From NCBI RefSeq assembly GCF_020700235.1, contig NZ_CP085301.1, positions 3,286,001 to 3,350,000 of the forward strand: a stretch of DNA of 64,000 bases. Reading direction: 5' to 3'. The position numbers were made by a program, and so were the translations under genes. The notes beneath the pieces are model-generated. The model was not told the origin of the DNA, made no database searches, and saw only the letters and a program-made list of their open reading frames with translations. Origin of the DNA: Haladaptatus pallidirubidus. GTDB lineage: Archaea; Halobacteriota; Halobacteria; Halobacteriales; Haladaptataceae. Below are positions 50,552 through 59,455 of this stretch, one piece after another; position 1 is the stretch's first letter; every line of letters starts with the position of its first letter.

Positions 50552-52027
50552 ATGCATCTCGCAGGGGAGTCGATCGTAATCGTCGGGAGCGGATTCGGCG
50601 GTCTCTCGACGGCCTGCTATCTCGCTGACGCTGGCGCGGACGTGACGGTCGTGGAAAAGAACGAGCAACTCGGCGGGCGGGCGAGCCGACTCGAAGAAAA
50701 CGGCTTCCGGTTCGATATGGGCCCGTCGTGGTACCTCATGCCCGACGTGTTCGAGCGATTTTTCGACCACTTCGACCGCACGCCGAGCGACTACTACGGG
50801 CTTCAGCAACTTGACCCGCACTATCGAATCTTCTTCAAGGACGGGGACGAGGTGGATATTCTCCCCGACCTCGAACGCAACAAGGTGTTGTTCGAATCTT
50901 ACGAGACGGGTGCCGGCGAGGAACTCCAGCGGTATCTCGACCGCTCTGAAGAAAATTACGGCGTCGGGATGGAGTATTTCGTCTACACCGACCGCGCCCG
51001 ATTTCGGGATTACATCTCGTGGGACGTGGCGAAAAACGCCCGGGGGTTGAACCTCCTCGGGTCGATGCAAGACCACGTCGAGAACTACTTCGACCACCCG
51101 AAACTCCAGCAGATAATGCAGTACACGCTCGTTTTCCTGGGCGGGTCGCCGAACAACACCCCGGCAATCTACAACCTGATGAGCCACGTCGATTTCAATC
51201 TCGGCGTCTACTACCCGGAAAACGGTCTGGGCGGCGTCGTGGACGGCATCGCTCAACTCGGCGAGGAGTTAGGTGTCGAGTTCGTCACGGAGTACGAAGT
51301 GACGGGCATCACGGGACACGAGGGCGACTTCCTCGTTCACGGCGGGGAGGAGTCGATGGTCGCCGACATCGTGGTGAGCGACGCCGACTACGCCCACACG
51401 GAACAGGAACTGCTCCCGCCGGAGGCGCGCAAACACGACGCCGACTACTGGGAATCGCGTACGTACGCTCCCTCGGCGTTTCTCCTGTACCTCGGCGTCG
51501 AGGGCGACGTGGACGAACTCGCTCATCACACGCTCGTCCTGCCCGAAAACTGGAACGAGCACTTCGACCAGATTTTCGAGAAGCCGGCGTGGCCCGACGA
51601 CCCGGCGTACTACCTCTGCGTGCCGAGCAAAACCGACGATTCGGTCGCCCCCGAGGGACACGGCAACCTATTCGTCCTCGTCCCGATCGCGCCCGGACTC
51701 CCGGACGGGGACGCCATTCGCCAAAAATACCGCGAGAAGATTCTGGACGACATCGCCGAAAACACCGGCGTCGAACTACGGGATAGAATCGTCTTCGAAA
51801 AGCAGTTCTGCGTCTCCGACTTCGCCGACCGCTACAACAGCATGCAGGGAACCGCGCTCGGACTGGCGCACACGCTCATGCAGACCGGCCCGATGCGGCC
51901 CCGTCATCGCTCCTCGAAAGTCGATGGCTTGTACTTCACCGGGTCGTACACGACGCCGGGAATCGGCGTTCCGATGTGCCTCATCGGCGGACAACACACC
52001 GCGGACGCCGTCTTAGAAGACCACTAA
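50552..52027 (+). CDS. crtD: Carotenoid desaturase CrtD (phytoene-desaturase family)
   Basis: A 491-aa FAD enzyme with the dinucleotide motif IVIVGSGFGGLSTACYLAD at 8-26, LGGRASRLEENGFRFDMGPSWY, and the C-terminal FAD motif GLYFTGSYTTPGIGVPMCLIGG. In haloarchaea the first gene of crtD-lyeJ-cruF desaturates C50 carotenoid precursors at C3,4 in bacterioruberin synthesis. The gene order here is exactly that cluster, so CrtD is preferred over plain phytoene desaturase. The next gene begins 24 bp downstream. Confidence 0.9.
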   Translation: MHLAGESIVIVGSGFGGLSTACYLADAGADVTVVEKNEQLGGRASRLEENGFRFDMGPSWYLMPDVFERFFDHFDRTPSDYYGLQQLDPHYRIFFKDGDEVDILPDLERNKVLFESYETGAGEELQRYLDRSEENYGVGMEYFVYTDRARFRDYISWDVAKNARGLNLLGSMQDHVENYFDHPKLQQIMQYTLVFLGGSPNNTPAIYNLMSHVDFNLGVYYPENGLGGVVDGIAQLGEELGVEFVTEYEVTGITGHEGDFLVHGGEESMVADIVVSDADYAHTEQELLPPEARKHDADYWESRTYAPSAFLLYLGVEGDVDELAHHTLVLPENWNEHFDQIFEKPAWPDDPAYYLCVPSKTDDSVAPEGHGNLFVLVPIAPGLPDGDAIRQKYREKILDDIAENTGVELRDRIVFEKQFCVSDFADRYNSMQGTALGLAHTLMQTGPMRPRHRSSKVDGLYFTGSYTTPGIGVPMCLIGGQHTADAVLEDH

Positions 52028-52050
52028 TCCGGAACGGGGGTGGACACATC

Positions 52051-52878
52051 ATGATTCGATACCTGCTGAAACTGTCGCGTCCGCGGTTCTGGCTCTACCT
52101 CGCGGGGCCGGTGCTGGTCGGCGTCACCTACGGAGCGACGACCATCGACGGCCTGTTTTCCATTCCGGCACTCGCACTGTTCGCCTACTTTCTGATTCCG
52201 GCGAACGTCTTCCTCTACGGCATCAACGACATCTTCGACGCCGACGTTGACGAGGCGAATCCGAAGAAGGACGAGCGGGAAGTTCGCTATCGGGGAAGCA
52301 AAGTCGTCCCAATCGCAGTCGCGATTTCCGTACTCCTCGGACTCGGCTTGCTCCTCATCACTCCGAAAGTCGCGTGGCCGTGGTTCCTCGGTTTTCTCCT
52401 CCTCGGAGCCGAGTATTCAGCCCCGCCGCTTCGATTCAAAACGACGCCGCTGTTGGATTCGCTCTCGAACGGGCTGTACATTCTTCCGGGCGCGATGGCC
52501 TACGCCGCGCTTTCCGGAACTAATCCACCTCTGCTGGCCATCGTCGGCGGATGGCTGTGGGCGATGGCGATGCACACGTTTTCGGCGATTCCGGACATCG
52601 AACCGGACGAACGCGCCGGAATCCGAACGACCGCGACGATGCTCGGGAAGCGCAGAACGCTCGCGTACTGTGCGGTCTGCTGGTTGCTGTCGGCAGCGCT
52701 GTTCGGCCTGCTCGACCCGCGAGCGGGCCTCCTTTTGCTCTGCTATCCCGCGCTCGTCGTAACGTGGGTCGTTCGCGATGTGGCAATCGACCGCGCCTAC
52801 TGGTGGTATCCCGCCATTAACACCGTCGTCGGGATGGTGCTGACGGTCGGCGGCCTCTGGAGGGTCGTCCGTGGATAG
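52051..52878 (+). CDS. lyeJ: Lycopene elongase/1,2-hydratase (UbiA family prenyltransferase)
   Basis: A 275-aa membrane prenyltransferase with about eight helices. Aspartate motifs are NDIFDADVDEANPKKDERE near residue 63 and the second SAIPDIEPDERAGIRTTATMLG. It adds C5 units and hydrates lycopene ends on the way to bacterioruberin. ATG 52051 follows crtD by 24 bp; cruF overlaps its 3' end by 8 bp. Confidence 0.92.
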   Translation: MIRYLLKLSRPRFWLYLAGPVLVGVTYGATTIDGLFSIPALALFAYFLIPANVFLYGINDIFDADVDEANPKKDEREVRYRGSKVVPIAVAISVLLGLGLLLITPKVAWPWFLGFLLLGAEYSAPPLRFKTTPLLDSLSNGLYILPGAMAYAALSGTNPPLLAIVGGWLWAMAMHTFSAIPDIEPDERAGIRTTATMLGKRRTLAYCAVCWLLSAALFGLLDPRAGLLLLCYPALVVTWVVRDVAIDRAYWWYPAINTVVGMVLTVGGLWRVVRG

Positions 52879-53704
52879 ACGCGAAGCAGAGGCGAACCTC
52901 TCTATGATCGTCCGCGAAAACCGGTTTACTATCGCCGTGGTCTTCCCGCTCGTCGGTGCCTTGCTGTTCGTGGCGGGTCACGAGGCGTGGCTACCGGCGT
53001 GGCTGGCGCAGAATCCACTTCTCATCGTTTTCGGAACGCTCGTCATGCGCTCGCCGCTCGTCGCCGGACTCCTGCCGGAAATCGACCGCCGGGCGGGAAT
53101 CGCGCTCGTCGCGCTCGCCGTTTACACCTACGCCATCGAGTTCCTTGGCGTGACGACGGGACTTCCCTACGGCGAGTTTCACTATCAACTCGAACTCGGG
53201 CCGATGCTGTTCGGGACGGTCCCGATGGGTCTGCCAGTCTTTTTCTTCCCGCTCGTGTTGAACAGCTATCTGCTCTGTCTGCTGTTGCTCGGTTCGCGAG
53301 CGAGCTCTCGGTTCGCTCGCTTCGTCTCCTCCCTTGCGATCGTTATCGTCATCGATCTCGTGTTAGACCCTGCTGCTGTCACGCTCGGATTCTGGGCCTA
53401 TGACGGCGGTGGGGCGTACTACGGCGTGCCGGTATCGAACTATCTGGGATGGGTGGTGAGTGGAATCGTCGCGGTTGGATTGGTCGAACTCGGGTTCGAC
53501 TGGCGGGCGCTCCGCGCCCGCCTCGATGGCTGTGAGTTCATGTTGGACGATATGGTCAGTTTCGTCATCCTCTGGGGGGCGATGAACGCCTACTTCGGAA
53601 ACTCGGTTCCCGTCGCTATCGCAGTCCTGTTATTCGCCGGACTGCGTCGAATCGACCGATTTGACTTCGCGGTTGGGCGGTCGGTTCGGAAAGCGCCGCG
53701 TTGA
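52871..53704 (+). CDS. cruF: Bisanhydrobacterioruberin hydratase CruF
   Basis: A 277-aa membrane protein with seven to eight helices, CruF-type carotenoid hydratase: FLGVTTGLPYGEFHYQLELGPMLFGTVPMGLPVFFFPLVLNSYL and VLDPAAVTLGFWAYDGGGAYYGVPVSNYLGW are conserved blocks. It adds water to the C2'' positions to finish bacterioruberin. The start is GTG 52871, overlapping lyeJ by 8 bp. Confidence 0.92.
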   Translation: MDRREAEANLSMIVRENRFTIAVVFPLVGALLFVAGHEAWLPAWLAQNPLLIVFGTLVMRSPLVAGLLPEIDRRAGIALVALAVYTYAIEFLGVTTGLPYGEFHYQLELGPMLFGTVPMGLPVFFFPLVLNSYLLCLLLLGSRASSRFARFVSSLAIVIVIDLVLDPAAVTLGFWAYDGGGAYYGVPVSNYLGWVVSGIVAVGLVELGFDWRALRARLDGCEFMLDDMVSFVILWGAMNAYFGNSVPVAIAVLLFAGLRRIDRFDFAVGRSVRKAPR

Positions 53705-53719
53705 TACCCGTCGTTTCCG

Positions 53720-54706
53720 CTAGCGGGTCGGCATCGCCGACCCGGTTCCTGTCCGACTTTCATCCCCCTCCGGAATACTGCTCACACCCCGAAACACGGT
53801 TTCCGGGTCGCGAGAAACTCGCCATTGCCAGCGCGTTTTGGCGAGGAGCCACAACTTCCGAGCGGTACCCAACTGCGGCGTTTCGGACAGCACGTCGTAC
53901 TGCCGCGCTCGAATGAGTCGGTGATGGTCGGCGTACAGCACCGACGCGAGGAGGACGGCCAGTTGACAGTCTTCGGGGAGATACTGGATACCGGCAACTC
54001 CGTCCCAGTACAGCGATTCCGCCCGTCCGAGTTCGTCGTGCACGACCGCGGCGAACGATTCGGAGTAGTCGAGTCGGCTGATTTGTTCGTTCGTCACGCC
54101 GTGGCGCGAGAGCGTCGTTTGCGGCAGGTAGATGCGGTTTCGTTCCACCATATCTTCGCGCACGTCGCGGAGGAAATTGGTCAACTGGAACGCCTCGCCG
54201 AGCGCGATGGCGTGCGGGCGGGCCTGCTCCGGGTCGTCCGCGTCCATGATGGCGAGCATCATCTCTCCGACAGCGGCGGCGGACCCGCGCATGTACGTTT
54301 CCAGTTCGTCGTACGTTTCGTACCGTGCCTTCTCGATGTCGGTCTGCATAGCGTCCACGAACGCTTCGATTTCGGCGTCCGAAATTCCGCGTTCGTTCGC
54401 AACATCACGAAACGCCGCAAGGACGGGGTCGTCCGTCGGTTCATCGCCAATCGCCTGCCTCCGGAGCCGCTCCAGTTCGGCGCGCTGTTCGTCCGGCGGA
54501 ACCCCCTCCGCGTCGTCTACGACTTCGTCCGCGGTTCGGAAGAAGGCGTACAACACGTGAGTCGGGAGGCGCACTCGTTTCGGCAGGAGACGAGTGGCGA
54601 GATAAAACGTCGGGCCGGTTCGCTGATGCACCGATTTACTTGCTGCGAGTTGTCGTTCTGTGACCATTCCGAGAGTCTCCGGTTTCGGTTCGGCGACTCG
54701 TGACAT
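53720..54706 (-). CDS. crtB: Phytoene synthase
   Basis: A 328-aa head-to-head prenyl synthase making phytoene from two GGPP. The substrate-binding Asp-rich motif reads FFRTADEVVDD, the second LRDVREDMVERNRIYLP; the signature AIALGEAFQLTNFLRDVRED is intact. ATG 54706 is about 24 bp from TTATGG, consistent with a leaderless start; ATG 54667 (MVTERQL) is an alternative closer to homologues. It converges on cruF with a 15-bp gap, and a 9-bp hairpin (53724-53744) sits in its last codons. Confidence 0.92.
   Translation of the reverse strand: MSRVAEPKPETLGMVTERQLAASKSVHQRTGPTFYLATRLLPKRVRLPTHVLYAFFRTADEVVDDAEGVPPDEQRAELERLRRQAIGDEPTDDPVLAAFRDVANERGISDAEIEAFVDAMQTDIEKARYETYDELETYMRGSAAAVGEMMLAIMDADDPEQARPHAIALGEAFQLTNFLRDVREDMVERNRIYLPQTTLSRHGVTNEQISRLDYSESFAAVVHDELGRAESLYWDGVAGIQYLPEDCQLAVLLASVLYADHHRLIRARQYDVLSETPQLGTARKLWLLAKTRWQWRVSRDPETVFRGVSSIPEGDESRTGTGSAMPTR
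53724..53744. terminator. 9-bp stem-loop at the crtB 3' end
   Basis: CGGGTCGGC and GCCGACCCG around ATC, inside the last seven codons of crtB and just beyond the cruF stop. It may mark 3' ends of both convergent transcripts. Confidence 0.5.
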
Positions 54707-54765
54707 CGGAATACCACGTCCTCGTCCATAATCGTTTGTGCGGATTGTCGCTCGTCGGATTACGT

Positions 54766-54927
54766 TCACCGTCTCGCGAGGACGCCTAACAGAAAGCCGG
54801 TGGCCAGCGCCACACCGGAACGACGTGCTTCGTTAAACCGAATGAATCGCGTGCCCGCCGGCGTGACTTCGACCACGCCGACAGGGGTTGCGCCGACGCC
54901 GTAGCAATACAGCAAACAGTCATCCAC
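54766..54927 (-). CDS. Possible 53-aa microprotein
   Basis: A GTG-started frame with haloarchaeal codon bias: DDCLLYCYGVGATPVGVVEV, then TRFIRFNEARRSGVALATGF and LLGVLARR. The Cys-rich start and hydrophobic C-terminal helix suggest a small membrane-associated protein. There is no recognised family, and the evidence is codon use only. It lies between the membrane protein at 54981 and crtB on the same strand. Confidence 0.4.
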   Translation of the reverse strand: MDDCLLYCYGVGATPVGVVEVTPAGTRFIRFNEARRSGVALATGFLLGVLARR

Positions 54928-54980
54928 AGTCCGTCAGCTAGCACGTCGCGCCACGTCATCTCCTTGCTCGGAACGACCGA

Positions 54981-55280
54981 TTATCCCTCGGTTCGACCCT
55001 GTAACAGCAGTCCGAAACCCATCAGCCAACAGCTGGCCCCCAGTCCGAGCAGGCCGAGCGTGAGCGTCGTTTCGGACGCTCCCAAGACGAACGCGTTCGG
55101 CGGAACCGACTGCAAAACGGTGTCCAACGCCTCCCCCGCAGTTTTCGTGCGGGAGACGACGGCGGTGGTTCCGAGGAGGATTGCGGGAATCGAGAGAACG
55201 AGCAATGCCACTCCCGACGCTATCGACAGCGTCCCGATGGTGTGAACCGTTCGTCGATCGAACACACGCACCTCGTACAT
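54981..55280 (-). CDS. Small two-helix membrane protein, 99 aa
   Basis: A hydrophobic protein: helix one GTLSIASGVALLVLSIPAILLGTTAVV, a short loop, helix two TTLTLGLLGLGASCWLMGFGLLL. The ATG at 55280 (MYEVRVFDRRTVH) is chosen over one 15 bp upstream. No family recognised; neighbours give no hint. Confidence 0.6.
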   Translation of the reverse strand: MYEVRVFDRRTVHTIGTLSIASGVALLVLSIPAILLGTTAVVSRTKTAGEALDTVLQSVPPNAFVLGASETTLTLGLLGLGASCWLMGFGLLLQGRTEG

Positions 55281-55347
55281 GATAGCATACCTCACGACTT
55301 AATCGTATCCCGTCGTTTTCCACTGTCGAAATCGAACCGGACGGGTA

Positions 55348-56214
55348 TCAGGCCGACGTTCGGTAGACGCGGACGTACCAGACCGCGAATCCGAGGGCCA
55401 GAATTAGTGCGCCACCTAAGAAAAAGAGCATGCCGGGGGGAACTCCGGCGGTCGCAGAGCCCTCCGCAATCGTCTGAACCGTTGTCGTCGTCGTTTCCTG
55501 TATCGCGTCGGTCGTTTGGTCGAGGGTGGTCGTCGTAGCTTCGTCGGAGGTTTGCGTCGCCGTTTCGGACGTGCGTGTCGCAGTTTCGGTCGTTCCACCG
55601 TTGGAGGACGATTGCGTCGTCGCTTCGTTTCTGCCGTCGGTGGTCCTCGCGCTCGTCGATTCGTTGCTCAAATTACTGTTGCCGTCCGCTCCGGAACCGG
55701 AATCGGCGGAACTGTCCCCACCTTGGTAGCCACCGTCGCTGTTCGAGGACAAGCCGAACGGGGAGGGAAATAGAGTTCCCGTAGAGAGTCGCTGGACGAC
55801 CAAACTCGCCACGCCGAGGATGCCGAGTCCGCCGAGGAGATTCGAGATGGCGGATTTCAGTCCGACGGTGTCATCTTCGTTTCCGGCGAAGAGGACGAGC
55901 GGTCCCGCCGTCGGCGCGTACACCTTCATCTCGCGGCCTTTTTCGGAGTAGGCCGTGTCCGCGACTTCGATGAGGTTTCCATCCTCCAGTTTTTTGAGGT
56001 GGTACTGGACGTTCTGGAGGGTTGTATCGACTCGTTCCGCGATGGTCGCTGGTGTCGCCGGTTCCTCGTAGAGTGCGGAGAGGATGTTTCGTCCGGTTTC
56101 GGAAGAAAGCGCCGAAAGGAGTTCGTCGGCGTCCTCGCTATCGACGCCGACGATCCGCGGGTCGCGCTCTTCGTCCGCGACGGAGTCGACGGCGGAGGAC
56201 AAGAAGTCGACCAT
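55348..56214 (-). CDS. Membrane-anchored winged-helix (ArsR-like) regulator
   Basis: A 288-aa protein. Residues about 30-100 form an ArsR/HTH_20-type winged helix (LLSALSSETGRNILSALYEEPATPATIAERVDTTLQNVQYHLKKLEDGNLIEV). A hydrophobic helix follows at about 118-142, then a Ser/Thr/Gly-rich segment of about 110 residues likely outside the cell, and a second helix GMLFFLGGALILALGFAVWYV. Such a layout suggests membrane-coupled transcription control. It is divergent from the DUF7344 gene 100 bp away. Confidence 0.8.
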   Translation of the reverse strand: MVDFLSSAVDSVADEERDPRIVGVDSEDADELLSALSSETGRNILSALYEEPATPATIAERVDTTLQNVQYHLKKLEDGNLIEVADTAYSEKGREMKVYAPTAGPLVLFAGNEDDTVGLKSAISNLLGGLGILGVASLVVQRLSTGTLFPSPFGLSSNSDGGYQGGDSSADSGSGADGNSNLSNESTSARTTDGRNEATTQSSSNGGTTETATRTSETATQTSDEATTTTLDQTTDAIQETTTTTVQTIAEGSATAGVPPGMLFFLGGALILALGFAVWYVRVYRTSA

Positions 56215-56314
56215 ATCCTACCATTTTAGCCCGCCGATATAACTCTGCCCGACGGGGGATTCCCGGCGTTTTATTATCTCCCGATGAAAACGAACGTTCT
56301 GATAGGACGACTCC

Positions 56315-56656
56315 ATGGATGGCGAGGCGAATTCACTGCGGACGTTGCTACAGATTCTCGCAGAGCCGCGGCGACGGTACGCGCTGTACCATCTCCGGCG
56401 ACACGACGAAACAACGGTAACACGTCTCGCCGACAACGTCGCGGGGTGGATGGACGCCGTCCAACACGAACCTCTGTCGGCGGAGGCGCACGTCCACATC
56501 TACACCGAACTTCACCATACCGATATCCCGAAGCTCAGCGCCGCAAAAATCGTCTGTCTCCACGAGGACGACGAGCGACTGGAGGTCGTTCAGTTCCCCG
56601 AGATGCTAAGCAATCTGCTCGACGTGACGCTCGAATACGACGACGAAGAGAGCTAA
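56315..56656 (+). CDS. DUF7344-type HTH protein
   Basis: A 113-aa haloarchaeal winged-helix-like protein: LLQILAEPRRRYALYHLRRHDETTVTRLADNVAGW, then VHIYTELHHTDIPKLSAAKIVCLHEDDERLEV, the characteristic LhH-x2-LPKL-like block. It probably regulates nearby genes. The ATG at 56315 is the natural start. The next gene on the same strand begins 63 bp downstream. Confidence 0.75.
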   Translation: MDGEANSLRTLLQILAEPRRRYALYHLRRHDETTVTRLADNVAGWMDAVQHEPLSAEAHVHIYTELHHTDIPKLSAAKIVCLHEDDERLEVVQFPEMLSNLLDVTLEYDDEES

Positions 56657-56719
56657 TTCGCTATCGTTGCGGGACTTACCCGTTTACTAATAAAGCACCT
56701 CGTCGGCGAACGTTCGGGC

Positions 56720-57232
56720 ATGATGAACCGGATGCAAACGGTGTTGTTCGTCGTTGGAACTGCGCTCTTTCTCACGGGTATCGCAGTCAGCGTCGGTGGA
56801 CTTGACTCACCGGTGGCGGACGCGGGTGCCGCGGCCCTCGATACTGTTGATTCCGGCGACGGGACACAAGAGAACGAACAGGACACGGAGAGCGGTAGTT
56901 CGAACGACGAAAACGCGGGTGGTGGTCGAGGCGCAGGGCAGAACGCAGGTGGTAACGAGCAAGGAGATACCGAACAGGACGGTGACGAGGAGGGTGATGA
57001 CGATGAGCAACAGGACGATGAGAATGAAGCCGAAGACGGAGAGTCAGAGCGAGATGAAAACGGCAACGGGCCGGAAGGCCAAGCAAACGACTCCGAAAAC
57101 TCGGACGACGAACGGGACGAGAGCGAGGAGGATCCCGAGCGCGGAGAGGAGGCGAGTACCGAGAACGGCGATACCGAAAAAGGGAACGAAACAACCATCA
57201 CGACCGCTGAAAGCGGTGGAGTGGGTAAGTAA
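56720..57232 (+). CDS. Exported or membrane-anchored acidic low-complexity protein
   Basis: A 170-aa protein with one N-terminal hydrophobic segment (TVLFVVGTALFLTGIAVSVGGL) and a long, highly acidic Glu/Asp/Asn/Gly-rich remainder. There is no recognisable domain. It may be an intrinsically disordered, cell-surface polyanion. It lies downstream of the DUF7344 gene on the same strand. Confidence 0.6.
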   Translation: MMNRMQTVLFVVGTALFLTGIAVSVGGLDSPVADAGAAALDTVDSGDGTQENEQDTESGSSNDENAGGGRGAGQNAGGNEQGDTEQDGDEEGDDDEQQDDENEAEDGESERDENGNGPEGQANDSENSDDERDESEEDPERGEEASTENGDTEKGNETTITTAESGGVGK

Positions 57233-57533
57233 CTGAACTGCGTCTTTTCCGTCCGACACTGCGATTGTAGGGCAGGCCGAAGCGTCTCGTTATTGCTGTT
57301 CGTACCGACGTTCCACGAGTTTGTCGCACGCAGGCAACCCAACCCCGCCGAGAATGTTACTTAGGAGCGTCATTCGAAGACGTAGTTCGCCATCGTCGCG
57401 CATGTACGTCCAAAATCCGACGAGGAGTGACGAAAGGTAATCTGATACGATTTGCCACTGATAGCGACGACTCGATTCGTGGATGGAGATTCGCCCGCAT
57501 TATACTCCCGAACCGAGCGCGCGAGAAATCACC
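57233..57533. other. Intergenic region with a possible gene fragment
   Basis: Mostly gene-free. On the minus strand 57290-57403 reads MRDDGELRLRMTLLSNILGGVG and continues to KLVERRYEQQ; the open frame extends upstream without a start codon (QWQIVSDYLSSLLVGFWTYM). It has protein-like composition but may be the remnant of a longer gene. Confidence 0.35.
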
Positions 57534-57728
57534 CTATCCGCCCCACTCGCCGCTCATGTCTCCGGTGATTTGCTCGCGCCACATGTCGTACTCGGTTCTG
57601 CACGACGAATTCGTTCGCACGTGAGCGATGAATCCCCATCCGCCGTCTTCGAGGGTGGCATCGCAGAACGGACACTGTTCCGGATTCGTCCACGAATTCG
57701 CCCGCACAGATTGTGCTTCGTACGACAT
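57534..57728 (-). CDS. DUF7501-type zinc-binding small protein
   Basis: A 64-aa protein with the haloarchaeal DUF7501 layout: WTNPEQCPFCDATLEDGGWGFIAHV, then a Cys (NSSCRTEYDMWREQ) and the ending ITGDMSGEWGG. The CPFC knuckle plus His and Cys would bind zinc. ATG 57728 is 26 bp from a TATA box, so it is leaderless. Function unknown. Confidence 0.75.
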   Translation of the reverse strand: MSYEAQSVRANSWTNPEQCPFCDATLEDGGWGFIAHVRTNSSCRTEYDMWREQITGDMSGEWGG

Positions 57729-57750
57729 ACACCGCACTACAACGACATCC

Positions 57751-57758
57751 TATAAAAT
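57751..57758 (-). promoter_or_regulatory. TATA box of the DUF7501 gene
   Basis: ATTTTATA on the minus strand, centred about 26 bp before the ATG at 57728. Confidence 0.6.
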
Positions 57759-57908
57759 ATTTCGGGATATAATAGACATTCGGTCATAATATATGCGTGT
57801 CAATACTCACAGCATAACGAATACTGCACGACGGCGTCCGTTCGTCTATTTTTCACCCGGCGTTCCGCAGTCATCGGATTGAAGGCGGGTTTCCGCGTCG
57901 TTAGTCAC

Positions 57909-58688
57909 ATGAAAGCGTTCGCACCGGGAAGCGTAACGGCGGTGTTCGCACCGACCGAATCGGGCGACGAATCGAGAGGCGCGAGCATGGCAATCGAGGA
58001 CGGTATCGTCGCCAACGTACAGACCGCCGACGAAACAAAAATCGTTCTCGACGGCGATGGCACCGACTTCGAACCAGTCGAAAGCGTTCTCGGCAAACTC
58101 GATGTTACAGCGCGGGTCGAACTCGACGCCGACATCCCCATCGGTTGCGGGTTCGGCGCGAGCGGTGCGGCGACGCTCGCAACCGCGATTTCGGCGAACG
58201 AAACGTTCGAACTTGGCTATTCGCACGACGAATTGGTCGGATTTTCGCACGTCGCGGAAGTCGAAGCGGGCACCGGACTGGGTGACGTGTTCATCCAGTC
58301 CGCGGGCGGCCTGTTGATGGACGACGGATCGGGGCGAAAACGGTGGGAACCGACCGACGCCGTGGAGTACGTGTCGTTCGGCGGGATATCCACGAGCGAC
58401 GCCCTCGGCGACGAGGAACTCATGGCCCGCGTCCGAACCGTCGGTGGGCGAGTTCTCACCTCGTTTCCCGACGAACCGTCGCTGGAGCGTGTGGTTCGCG
58501 ATTCGTGGGAGTTCGCCCGCGAACTCGAACTGCCGACGGGACGGGTTCGGGAAACCGTCTTCGAAGTGGAATCGGAAGGCGGCGTGGCGAGCATGGCGAT
58601 GCTCGGCGAAACCGTGTTCGCCGTCGGCGTGGAGGACGTCCTTCCCAACAGAACGACGATATCACACGAAGGATCACGTATTCTATAG
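57909..58688 (+). CDS. Pantoate kinase (archaeal CoA pathway)
   Basis: A 259-aa GHMP kinase that phosphorylates pantoate, the archaeal entry to 4'-phosphopantothenate with phosphopantothenate synthetase. It opens MKAFAPGSVTAVF, has the ATP loop DIPIGCGFGASGAATLATAIS, and EVEAGTGLGDVFIQSAGGLL. ATG 57909 is preferred because it starts exactly at the family N-terminus. A weak 6-bp palindrome spans the stop (58676-58694). Confidence 0.88.
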   Translation: MKAFAPGSVTAVFAPTESGDESRGASMAIEDGIVANVQTADETKIVLDGDGTDFEPVESVLGKLDVTARVELDADIPIGCGFGASGAATLATAISANETFELGYSHDELVGFSHVAEVEAGTGLGDVFIQSAGGLLMDDGSGRKRWEPTDAVEYVSFGGISTSDALGDEELMARVRTVGGRVLTSFPDEPSLERVVRDSWEFARELELPTGRVRETVFEVESEGGVASMAMLGETVFAVGVEDVLPNRTTISHEGSRIL

Positions 58689-58729
58689 ATACGTAAGTTC
58701 ATATATCAGATCAACAGTTAGTACCAACT

Positions 58730-59401
58730 ATGGAGTACGAAATCACCAACGGGCCGAGCAACGCGGTACTTACGTTCGAACTCGATGCGGACGAACACGT
58801 CGAAGCGAAAACCGGTGCGATGGTGAGCAGAAGTGCGACCATGGCCGCCGACACGGAGATCGCGGGCAGGGAGGGAATCACGGGGATGCTCTCGCGGGCC
58901 ATCAGCGACGAACAAGAGATGATTACGAACACGTTCACGGCGGAAGTAGACGGCGCGCAGGTTACTCTCGCGCCGGATACGCCGGGCGACATCGTTCCCA
59001 TCGACCTCGCCGAGACCGGACGCATCAAAGCCCAGTCGGGGTCGGCACTGGCGTGGACACCCGAGGTAGAGCACGAAACCGCGCTCAACAACGCGGGGAA
59101 CTTCTTCTCGTCCAGCGAATTGACTGTGCTCGGACTCAAAGGGGACGGTATCGCCTTCCTCTCGTCCTACGGGTCGATTTACAGCGCCGACATCAGCGAC
59201 GACGACCCGCTCATCGTGGACGAAGACCACCTCGTCGCGTGGACGGATGGACTCGACCTTACGCGGGAGCGCGACGGCGGTATAAAATCCTCGTTTTTGG
59301 GCGGGGAAGGCCGAGTGACTCGGTTTTCCGGCGAGGGAACCGCGTGGCTTCAGACCCGCGACCCGCTCGTGTTTATGAACGGCCTTTCGAACGAGAACTG
59401 A
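58730..59401 (+). CDS. AIM24/TIGR00266 family protein
   Basis: A 223-aa beta-rich protein; EAKTGAMVSRSATM, ADTEIAGREGI, DIVPIDLAETGRIKAQSGSALAW and GLKGDGIAFLSSYGSIYSADI are typical TIGR00266 blocks. Function is unknown across domains of life. It sits between pantoate kinase and cytochrome oxidase subunit III without overlap. Confidence 0.88.
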   Translation: MEYEITNGPSNAVLTFELDADEHVEAKTGAMVSRSATMAADTEIAGREGITGMLSRAISDEQEMITNTFTAEVDGAQVTLAPDTPGDIVPIDLAETGRIKAQSGSALAWTPEVEHETALNNAGNFFSSSELTVLGLKGDGIAFLSSYGSIYSADISDDDPLIVDEDHLVAWTDGLDLTRERDGGIKSSFLGGEGRVTRFSGEGTAWLQTRDPLVFMNGLSNEN

Positions 59402-59455
59402 ACCATCGCTGCTGCCGTCGTCTTTTTGCTGTTCGCTGGCTTGTGTCTATCAGTC

